From: CAYVDH01 sp964450355
Lineage (GTDB): Bacteria > Bacteroidota > Bacteroidia > NS11-12g > UBA955
Assembly: GCA_964450355.1 (NCBI GenBank)
Contig: CAYVDH010000043.1
Coordinates: 1 to 20,712 of the forward strand
DNA: 20,712 bases
Direction of reading: 5' to 3'
Below the pieces are notes generated by a model. It saw only the letters and a program-made list of their open reading frames with translations, was not told the origin of the DNA and ran no database searches. Shown one piece after another: positions 9,191 to 18,500 of this stretch (the stretch's first letter is position 1; every line of letters starts with the position of its first letter). The position numbers and the translations under genes are program-made.

Positions 9191-11875
9191 TTATTCAATG
9201 ATGAGTTTAATAGTTTCAATTATTGAGTTTGGTTGGATGATTTGAATGGTGTACATGCCTTTGGCAAATGGAGATAAATCGAACTCTTGTCGGTAGTTTT
9301 CTGTGATTTGATTCAATACTGTTTTCCCTTGTGCATCATGGATGATGATTCTGCTGTTTTCTTTGGTTTCTATGGTTAATTTGTCTTTACTCGGATTAGG
9401 ATATGCGGAAGTCAATCCTTTGTTTGTTGAACTGATGTTGGTGTTGTTAAACACTGAGATGTTGATGCTGTCTGATGCCACGCAATCGTTAGTCCCTGTT
9501 ACTTTTACCCAGATGGTGTATGTGCCATTAGGACCTAAGTCTTTTCCAAAAAATGTTTTGGTTTGATTCGTGCTGTTGTCATTCCACAAATATGACTTTT
9601 GTGAAGCGCCTGCATCCAATATCACACTTCCGAGTTGGTGTAAGGATTTATCTGCTCCTAGGTTCACTACAGGCAAACTTTTACTGGTGATGTTGATGCT
9701 GTCTCTGCCTTTACAACCATTGGCAGCAGTAACTTGTAGCCACCAAGTTTGATTGTTGTTTATTGTTTGACTATAGGCATTGTTTGTGGTATTTGAATGC
9801 CATAAATAAGTGCCGTTTTCGCTGCTGTTTAAAGTCAAACTAGTGCCTTTACATAGTGCAGTGTCTTTTCCCAGGTTTGGTTTTGGTGCTGGTTTTACAA
9901 TGACTGAAACAGGATTGCTGGTATCTTTATCGCAAGTGCCATTGATGATGGCACGGTATAAGTAGGTATTGTTTGCCAACAGTGGGTTGTTGATTTTTAA
10001 TGAATCTTTAGTTGTTGTATTTGTCCAAGAAGAACCATTGCTGCTTTGTTGCCATTGGTAGGTTACACCTTTGCCTAAGGCAGACAAGGTCAATAAAGCA
10101 GGGCGGCTGTTTTCACATAAGCTATCGTTTTTAGGTGCTTTTATGATGCTCACCTTGGCTGAGCCAGAATTATCTTCATAACAACCAATATCGATTCTGC
10201 CTTCATAGAAGCGCAGGTTCCCAGCTAAGTCATATTTGGGCAAGCGCATGTACAGTGTATCTGTTGAGCCGGCATTGATGGCAGGTGAAGTGATGGCGCA
10301 AGTGCTTTTTAAACTAAAATCTGCATTAAGTGCATCGTAAGTATAACCTGCCCCCAAAGTAGGATTTACAAATTGAGGGTTGGTGGAAATATTGTTTTGA
10401 TAAACATATGGATTTAATAAAATTTTACCATAAGCATAATTACAAAAAGTATTAGTATCATTTTCAATTAAATTATTGTTAAAATATGCTGTGGAACCAG
10501 GGTAAATAATCAATTGACGACCGTTAAAACTATCTGATTTATTACCCCAAATTACTGAATTAATTACATAAATAAGTTGTTTATAATTATTAGGATATAA
10601 ATGGTGATTTCCACCCATTAAATCTACACCAAATACATTATTTACTATCGTTGAATTTTTTATATTATGACCTGATATTAAATCAAATGTATTATTTGCA
10701 ATCAAACTATTAGAAATTTCTGATGCTGTTATTCCAGAAGTATGTACAGAACTAAATTCTGTTTTCTTATTATTTAATATTTTACATTGATTAAAAATCA
10801 ATTTCGACACATCTTTTGTTGGAGATTCTGTAACTAAAGATATAAAATTTTCATTGTTTTGAAATAAACTTTTAATAACCTGAATGCTAGAACTCTCACT
10901 GTTTAATATTGAATATGATTTAATATATATAAAAAAAGAATTATAAATTAAATTATTTGATGAACTTAAAGTATAAAAAACATACAATGATTTTCCTTTT
11001 GGTGCATTTTTAAAAGTACAACTATTTAAATAAGTGTTAGTTTTATAATAAGAATAAATAGTAATCCCTTCATTTCCATCAAAAACTGAGTTATTAATGA
11101 TCCCTCCTGTTTTAAGATTATTGCTACTCTCACCTTCTATATCAATTACTGAAGCTTCTAACAAAATGGATGGACTGCTTCTGTAATCTTTACCCCTTAT
11201 ATTGTTTCTAAATATAGAACTGTCAACAAAAACATTGCTAAAATATTCAACAGCAATTGCTGAACCTCTAACTCTAAATGCCGCTTCGGCTGAACCATTC
11301 CAATAAGTAAACCTACTGGCTTTATTAATTTTAAATTCACATGAAACTACTTTAGCATAAGCACTTCTGGTTAAAAACAAACAAGCTCCAATATTGGCTT
11401 CATTTCTGTAAAATGTAGAGTTGTTTATTTTCACTTTTCCATACCCCATCACTGTTATTCCTCCACTGATATTGGCTTTGGCTGTGTCCCATAAACTCTT
11501 GCAATGTCTAAACACACAGTATTTAAATTCACTGGTATCATTGGTATTAGCTGTGTTGATAAACTTTACTCCTTTCCAACTCCCAGTATCATGGGTCATT
11601 TGTTTGGTAAACCAAATGCTGTCGCTGCTGTTTTTTCCTCCTTTTGCTAATATCCTCCCATCTACTTTTATGTAGGTTTTAAATGCAAACTCAATCCTTA
11701 CTCCCGGTTCTATTGTCAATGTGTTGCCATTGGATATGGTGATGTTGCCATTCACTTTGTATGGGCTACCTGCTTTGGTCCAAGTTCCACTCACATTGCC
11801 AGCAGATATGTTGGTTTGCGCTTGGATGTTAACACATCCCATGATGATTAATATACTAATTAATGTTCTTTTCAT
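9191..11875 (-). CDS. T9SS type A cargo: parallel beta-helix with Ig/PKD-like domains
   Basis: 894 residues. A Sec signal peptide (MKRTLISILIIMGCVNIQAQ) precedes a right-handed parallel beta-helix (about 35-500) made of irregular rungs such as INNSTFYRNEA, VDSSIFRNN, INNSVFDGNEG, IKNSTIVNN and VINSVIWGNKS. About 500-570 (NPQFVNP...DFSLKSTCAITSPAINAG...DIGCYED) is a choice-of-anchor-Q-like beta-helix terminus. Then come an Ig-like domain (about 575-665, VTYQWQQSSNG) and two PKD/Ig-like repeats, each LGxD...YLW (about 668-810). The last 70 residues (AYPNPSKDKLTIET ... GMYTIQI ... IKLIIE) are a Por secretion tail, which directs export through the type IX system and usually attachment to the cell surface. 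Beta-helices of this sort often bind or cleave polysaccharide; no catalytic residues are recognisable. The ATG follows the upstream stop by one base. Confidence 0.93.
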   Translation of the reverse strand: MKRTLISILIIMGCVNIQAQTNISAGNVSGTWTKAGSPYKVNGNITISNGNTLTIEPGVRIEFAFKTYIKVDGRILAKGGKNSSDSIWFTKQMTHDTGSWKGVKFINTANTNDTSEFKYCVFRHCKSLWDTAKANISGGITVMGYGKVKINNSTFYRNEANIGACLFLTRSAYAKVVSCEFKINKASRFTYWNGSAEAAFRVRGSAIAVEYFSNVFVDSSIFRNNIRGKDYRSSPSILLEASVIDIEGESSNNLKTGGIINNSVFDGNEGITIYSYYKTNTYLNSCTFKNAPKGKSLYVFYTLSSSNNLIYNSFFIYIKSYSILNSESSSIQVIKSLFQNNENFISLVTESPTKDVSKLIFNQCKILNNKKTEFSSVHTSGITASEISNSLIANNTFDLISGHNIKNSTIVNNVFGVDLMGGNHHLYPNNYKQLIYVINSVIWGNKSDSFNGRQLIIYPGSTAYFNNNLIENDTNTFCNYAYGKILLNPYVYQNNISTNPQFVNPTLGAGYTYDALNADFSLKSTCAITSPAINAGSTDTLYMRLPKYDLAGNLRFYEGRIDIGCYEDNSGSAKVSIIKAPKNDSLCENSRPALLTLSALGKGVTYQWQQSSNGSSWTNTTTKDSLKINNPLLANNTYLYRAIINGTCDKDTSNPVSVIVKPAPKPNLGKDTALCKGTSLTLNSSENGTYLWHSNTTNNAYSQTINNNQTWWLQVTAANGCKGRDSINITSKSLPVVNLGADKSLHQLGSVILDAGASQKSYLWNDNSTNQTKTFFGKDLGPNGTYTIWVKVTGTNDCVASDSINISVFNNTNISSTNKGLTSAYPNPSKDKLTIETKENSRIIIHDAQGKTVLNQITENYRQEFDLSPFAKGMYTIQIIQPNSIIETIKLIIE
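10390..11230 (-). other. AT-rich beta-helix core inside the T9SS cargo gene
   Basis: This segment encodes the middle rungs of the beta-helix and is strikingly richer in A and T than the sequence on either side (runs such as TTAATATATATAAAAAAAG), with many Asn, Lys, Ile and Ser codons. The reading frame is intact throughout. It may be a fast-evolving or exchanged ligand-facing segment; amino-acid demand alone could also explain part of the shift. Confidence 0.45.
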
Positions 11876-11876
11876 G

Positions 11877-12566
11877 TTATTCTGGTTTAATGGTGGTATC
11901 TAATAATTGATAAGTCTTGTAAGTTGATGTTGTTTCATATCCTTGTTTAGTTTTAACTATGTATTTACTTAAACTAAAAAAAGATTCGGGCAATTTGTCT
12001 ATGGATTTCAAATTGGAAAAAGTAATGACTGTACTTCGTTTTCCATATTTTCTCCATTCGTATTCTTCTTCTAAAGCAGAGTTATAGGCTATGGATTTAA
12101 TTTGCCAAGTATTGGGATCAATAGTCAAAGTACTTTGGCTAAGTTCACCCTGTTTGTATTGAATGGTATATTGTATGTCACCATCGGTTAGTTTTTTATA
12201 CTCTACCGTGTAATTGCTGTCATTGACATCAGGGATACTTTCTACAGCATTTGCCATCATGGAATTTCTTTTGGCAATGGCTATCATTTTTAAATCGTTG
12301 TCCACTGTTAGCATGAATTCAGAGTTGGAAACAGAGATGATTTCATTTCCAATTTTATAATGGTAATTAGAATCGGAAACTTTCACATCTAAATCCACTT
12401 TGCTGTGAGATTTTCCATCAAAAGAGACTTCAATTTGGTAATGGCATTGGTAATGCTTTAACTCATTGTATTTTTGTTTCACTTTGCTCATGTCATCTTT
12501 GAAATTTTGAGCATTCAAAAATGAGATTAGCAATAAAAAGAGGATGTTTAAACTTATTTTTTTCAT
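11877..12566 (-). CDS. Secreted protein, possible LolA-like fold, function unknown
   Basis: 229 residues starting with a clear Sec signal peptide (MKKISLNILFLLLISFLNAQ, cleavage likely after NAQ). No lipobox, so it should be soluble in the periplasm or exported. The mature part is mostly beta: an early helix DMSKVKQKYNELKHY, then alternating strands YQCHYQIEVSF, KVDLDVKVSD, YHYKIGNEIISVSN, EFMLTVDNDLKMIAIA, then IQYTIQYKQGELSQSTLTIDPNTWQIKSIAYN. A short helix followed by an open antiparallel sheet with such a 'default' order recalls LolA/LolB lipoprotein carriers, but I see no decisive motif, so this is a fold guess. The stop of the upstream giant lies four bases before the ATG, and the T9SS cargo gene starts one base after this stop. 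A role in handling lipids, lipoproteins or the adjacent exported proteins fits the context. Confidence 0.85.
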   Translation of the reverse strand: MKKISLNILFLLLISFLNAQNFKDDMSKVKQKYNELKHYQCHYQIEVSFDGKSHSKVDLDVKVSDSNYHYKIGNEIISVSNSEFMLTVDNDLKMIAIAKRNSMMANAVESIPDVNDSNYTVEYKKLTDGDIQYTIQYKQGELSQSTLTIDPNTWQIKSIAYNSALEEEYEWRKYGKRSTVITFSNLKSIDKLPESFFSLSKYIVKTKQGYETTSTYKTYQLLDTTIKPE

Positions 12567-12570
12567 GGGT

Positions 12571-15500
12571 TTATTTTTTTCTTAAACTGCTTCTTGATTC
12601 TTGAACTGTCATGATGCCTTTTTCTGTTTCAACTTTTGTGCGTATTAAAGCCCCTTCTTCATCGTATTCATAGAAAGTCGCAAAATTGTTTTCACTTAAA
12701 GTAGCCATTAAACGTTTATTCACTTTGTTGTAAACATAGCTGTTCATGTTGCCCATGTAAGGCAATATTCTAAAGTCATCAAATAATACAGGCTGAGGAT
12801 TGTTTACATTGTTTGGAATTAAATTATTAAACAAAATTTCGTCAATTCTTTGTTGAGCTGGTAATATCACTTTACCTTCATATCGTTTCCAACCATCAAT
12901 AGTGATTGAATTTCCAATTTGATTGATTGTAAGTAAATTGCCGTTGGCATCTTTAAGTTCTACATTTCCATTGCCATATACCCAGTATGAAATTAAATAT
13001 TCTAAATGACCAGATGAAGCAGAATTTTTAGGTGAAAATACAGGAATAAAATCTTGTTGGCTTAAATAAAATTGACCAGAGCCAATGCTGTAATTTCCAA
13101 TTAATCCATCGTTGTTATCCAGATAAACTCTTGCTCCACTTGGATTTACTAATAAAGAGTATTTACCTGTGTGGGCTTTTTGGTTTGATATTCTTGCTTT
13201 ACCGTTGGCTAAAGCTTTCCATAAAGGCCAATGCCAATTATTTTCACATATCATAGCACCCATGTAACTATTAGAAAGTGGGAATGGGGTTATCAATGGA
13301 GTATTTGAACCGTTGTTAGCACATTTTGTGGTGAAAAATCCTTCACCATATTCTTCAAACCCATCAAATAACATGTCTTCATATTTCGAATTTCCAGTTA
13401 CAGCCATTGGTAAAGTTTTTTGATACCCATATAATGCTGATGAATAAATTCCTAATTTGTTTTCACTTTCAACTTCTTCACCTTGAGGTCCAATTTTAGT
13501 AGCTCTATTTTGCCAAGTCCATTGACTGTGGTCAGCAGCACCAGGCAACCACTGTGGCACCCATTGATTGTTGTTGTTGCTGTATTGATAAAATGGCACA
13601 TAATTGTTAATTACACCTGCTGTTCTAGTATAAGTCGTATTTGGATCAGCACCAGTAGTTGGTTGACTTCTTTCAGCTTGTGCATTGGTTCTGTCATAAT
13701 ACACCATGGAATACCAAGGTTTCCAATTACCTCTAATACCAATAAAATAAGGGTTCACAACATCTCCAGGTTTTTTATATTTATCAGCACTACAGAAATT
13801 TTTCCAGACACAATTGTCGTTTCCTTTAAAGAAAATGTTTGAATAATCAGTTTGAGTAATTGGAGTAGTATAAGTTTGCCCATCAATTAAGTAATCTTCC
13901 ACTTGAAGTGGGTCTTGAGCAATTTCACAATCGATACAGCCTTTAGGGGGCATTTGATAATATGTTTGCCAATTATCAGAATACAACAAAGCTGATCCAC
14001 TTAAAACATTAGACATTGTTGCAGTATTTTGCCAATTGCTTCCTTGAATTGGGTTTTTAGAAACAATTTGTTCTGCTGGAGCACCAAGCATGTTTCTATG
14101 ACCTGAACGGTAAATTTTAAAATAATATGGCAAATTGCTTTGTGGTATAACATTCCCATTTTTATCAATCAGATTAGCACCATTAGAAGAAACAGAAAGT
14201 ACCCAATATTTTTCATTTGAAGTTGAATTGGCAATTAAATCGTTAAATTTAGAATTAACATAGGCTCCATTTACAATGGTAGTAATTGTTAAGTCATCAT
14301 CTTTTTTAATTGGAATAAGTTCATCACCTGGATATAAAATATTTTTAAGGTCTTCTGATGATCCACCATAATTAGATACATTAGATTTGACAACAAAACC
14401 CGGATAATTGGAACCAATGGTACTTACAATTATCTCTGCGCCTATGTTTTGATATGCTCCTCCCATGCCTTCTTCAACCCAATGGGCAGGTTTGGTAATT
14501 GAATAATCAAAATCACCATATTCGTTTTGAGTTTTTGTGTAGATGACTTCACCACTCTCCGCATCCCAAGCTAAATTTTGAGTCATTAAAGATGCACCAT
14601 CCTCAATGGCTTCTACTTTATCTATCAATCCAAATCTATTGATTACTTTGGTAGTGGTAATTACATTTGTAACGGATTTACTTATTGATAATGTTGAAAA
14701 TAATGTTAATACTGGAAACATAGGAGGAGTTCCTGTATTAGGGAAAATAGCATGATAATTTATATCCGCAGAACCAGATAAAGCATTATGCTCATTTTTT
14801 TGAGAATATGAAAACATGTCTATCTCCGCTCCAACAATTTGGTTAGATAGCAATTCTCCTTTATTATTCAATACATCTACATTGTTTTGCAATTTCCCAA
14901 CTGAAGTTGTTTTATAATAATATTTAGTTCCATTTAACGGTTTGGAATCATCGTATTCAGTATAATTTAAAACCGCTTTGGGTTTGCCATGCATGTCATT
15001 AGTTTCTACAGCAAAACCTTGGCTAGCTACTGCCTTTTCTTTAGAAATACCTAATATTCCTAGTGCTAGATTTTTTCTTATATGTACTTCTAAATCTGTT
15101 CTAGATGATAAAGTTGGAAAATCTTTGGCAGTATAAAATTCTTGAACAGTTTTTCCTGTACCGTGCTTTTTCAATAAATCAGGATTTACACCTGCTGGTT
15201 TTAAATTTTTTATGGTGATTTTACTGTAACCTACCGAAGCAGATGGATACAAAGATTCTCCAATAGGACCTTCTTCATACCTGAAATTATTTGGAGATAA
15301 AAGATTTTTTTCTTCTTGTGTATAATCATTTGATTTTGTAAATTTAATTCTTTCTCTGTGGGTGTTTTCATCTCCGCCTACCAGTGGTTCCCAACTGGCT
15401 ACTCCACTGCTGATTAAGGTACTAGAATTGTTAGACTCATTTGTAGTGTAAATAAATTCTTGACCTGTGCTAAAATTTCCTTCTAAGTTGTTTGTCATTT

Positions 15501-18500
15501 CATTCCAATTGTCGTCAATGGTAATTTTTTTCACCCTATGACCTCCTCCTTTTTTGTATCCATTTGGGTTAAATAATTTGATGTATGAATTATTAAGTTC
15601 GCATTTTGATGCGTAATTCTTATCTCTCATGTATCTTTCATGTCCAACTATTGTTCTTGCGAATTCAGGAATAAATGAAAACAAAGAACCAACAAATGAT
15701 TTAACAGATTCGTCTGAATTTTGAACATAACCTGGATATGCTAAGAAATTAGCATTTTCTCTAATGAATTGAAAAGCTTGTTTAGTTACAGGATGTATGT
15801 CATCTTTATCATCATTTTGATCATTGTCTCCCAAAAAAGAATGTTTAATTTTAAAGTATGCGTATAATTTATTATTAACAGTTTTAGTACCCATGTCTAA
15901 ATTTCCATTATCATCTTTATCTATATCTAAATATGTTTGGATATGCTCTTTTCGAGTTTGAAATCCATATGGAATATCGTTAGGGTTTAAATGAACATAA
16001 AAACTACAATAAAATGATGTATTCTGTCCAAAAACTTGAGACAAATTGGTTCCATTAGGAATTTCAATAAAAACATAATTGTTAAATTTTTTACTTGCCT
16101 CATCATATAAATCATGAATATTAGTGTTAACATTATTCATTGTATTAGAATTGTTACCTAATGCTGCTATCTTAAACATTTGAGACGCTTTTTTATCTTG
16201 AACATAAGCATAATCATCGGCTTCGTATTCTACTTTTAACTTTCCTCCAGATGGCAATTTTATATCGGTTAAATTCCAAGCACCAGCCCAAACATCAATC
16301 ATTGTTTCATTTTGTGGTACATACGGATTTTCGGCATTAGAAACATGATCTTCATAAGAATAATTGTTATTAAAACTCCCATTGTAATGGTAGTTCCATG
16401 GTTTGTAATTTCCCCATCTATCAACAGATTTTGCAGCATATTCCGGATTAATGCCTTTGTATTCGAATACATAAGGGCTTAAAGCACCTTTGGGATTTGT
16501 GCCGTAAGTAAACCAAATTTTATGCAAGGTTAATTTTCCTTTGTTTTCATTGGCATTTTTATTGTATAAATTTGAATTGTAATTTTTAAGAGGGTGATCA
16601 AGGTTAGAGTATGCTTGATCGTTGTTCAATGTGTTTGGACATAAATCATAAGAATATTCAAAATGTACCGTTTTGATTGGGATTTTATTGTTGGTGTTGT
16701 AAAACTCATTTCTATTGTATAATTCTATTCTGTCTAATTTTTTAAGCTTAGCAATGCTGTTTAACAATACAGTACCAGCTTCGTTTACTGGGTAAGAATC
16801 TTGACGATTGCTGGTAATGAATATAGCAAGGTGGGTTTTTGTTTCAACACTTTGTAAATACCACACCTCTTTTTTTCCATGAACAATGCTACCTTTATCG
16901 TCTTTTTTATCTGACTTTAAACCGCGATTGTGGTTGGCTTTGTTTGCACCAATTGGAAATCTCCAACTGTAAAGTTCATTTACTTTTTGGTAATTGAATT
17001 TGGTGTACGAACCTAAATCATCAGGAGTAGGACCATCTCCAGTGACATCCACATAATCTGATGACAATACAGAAGTTAACATCCAAGAGTGCACATAAGA
17101 AGGCATTTTTTCTTCGTGGTAAAAATGGTCCACTCCTTTTTTGTTTTCTACAGAAACATCGTTTGTATTGTTATTGACATCGTAATTTGTCAATCCGTGT
17201 TTAAAATAATCTTGACCAATGTTTTTTTCTCCAACATTAAAGGTTTTTTCGTATTGCTCAGCGTTGTAAACTGGCAAACCATACACATATCGAGATCCAT
17301 CTGTAGTTGTAGAAATTATTTCTGAAATGTGATGTGGTTTTCTAATGCTTTGGTCCATTCTGCTTATTGGAGCATTTGGTGATAAAACATTGTTGTATTG
17401 GTTGTAAGAATAGCTGTATAAGTTTTTTTCAATTCCAAATTTAGAAGCCTCCTCTGCATTTAAATATTGAATAACTTCAGACCTTTTCGCCCTGCCTTTT
17501 TTTTGGAGATTACCTTCATTAAATTCTTTGATGTCAGTTCCATTGACAAATTTTTTAGTGGTTTTTAAATTTTCAAAAATATTTGCATTGTCATTGCTGC
17601 CATTAATTTCAATTCTAGCTGCTTTATCTCCCCATAAATTATCAAAATAGGTTTTATCATAAACAGTTTTTTCAGAAGCATTTTTATAGTAAACATTTTC
17701 ATTGAGATTATTTATGGTTTTTAAGCTTGTTATGTCATTTAATGCAACATTTTGATTATCACTCCATAAACCACTCTCTCCCCAAACATAAGTTAATGAA
17801 GGGTTAGCTCCAACTTTAACACTTTTGCCATATAATGGATTAACTAATTCAACATGTGATATCATTTTTTCAAAATCTGTAACTCGCATTTCTTTTTTTA
17901 CTTTGGTAAAACCTAATTCTATTGGAATAGAAATTTTAGATAAAGATGAAATTTTTGTTTTTGGATCTGCAAAATTTGAATAAATGTTTTTAGTAGGTTT
18001 ATAACTTCCTCCATTTCCTTGACCAGACAATCCTAAAATATCAAAAGTATTTGAGCTAGGACTTAAATTGTTTGTATATTTATTAAAAGAATTATTCCCT
18101 TCATTATTAAAATCTTTAAGAGAAAACTCATTGCCAAATTGTTCATTTAAAAACCCAAAAGTATTATATGAATTTGTGAAATTGTGTATCCCATTTAAGC
18201 TTACATTAGCTGTAAAATTTTTTTCAAGAATAGACTTTGGGTTTGTGCTTGCTGATTTTTCATCAAAAAATTTAAATTCAATATTATAATTATAAGAAAA
18301 CTGATTTGGTTTTGATATTGGAGTATATGTAACATTTTGAAAGTTATAACTACTGTTTATATTTCCACCAAGTGTATTAGACTTATAATATATATCACAA
18401 TTATCATTTTCTAACTCTGTTTCTTTTGTTTTTGATAGTCCTTTACCAATCCCTAAAGAAGTGAGTCCATTTCTTGATGAATAGCCTGATGAAACACTAG

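Noticed and set aside
13483..13842. 119-residue open frame on the plus strand
   Set aside because: Antisense to a continuous region of the 2223-residue giant, no family features; judged a shadow frame.
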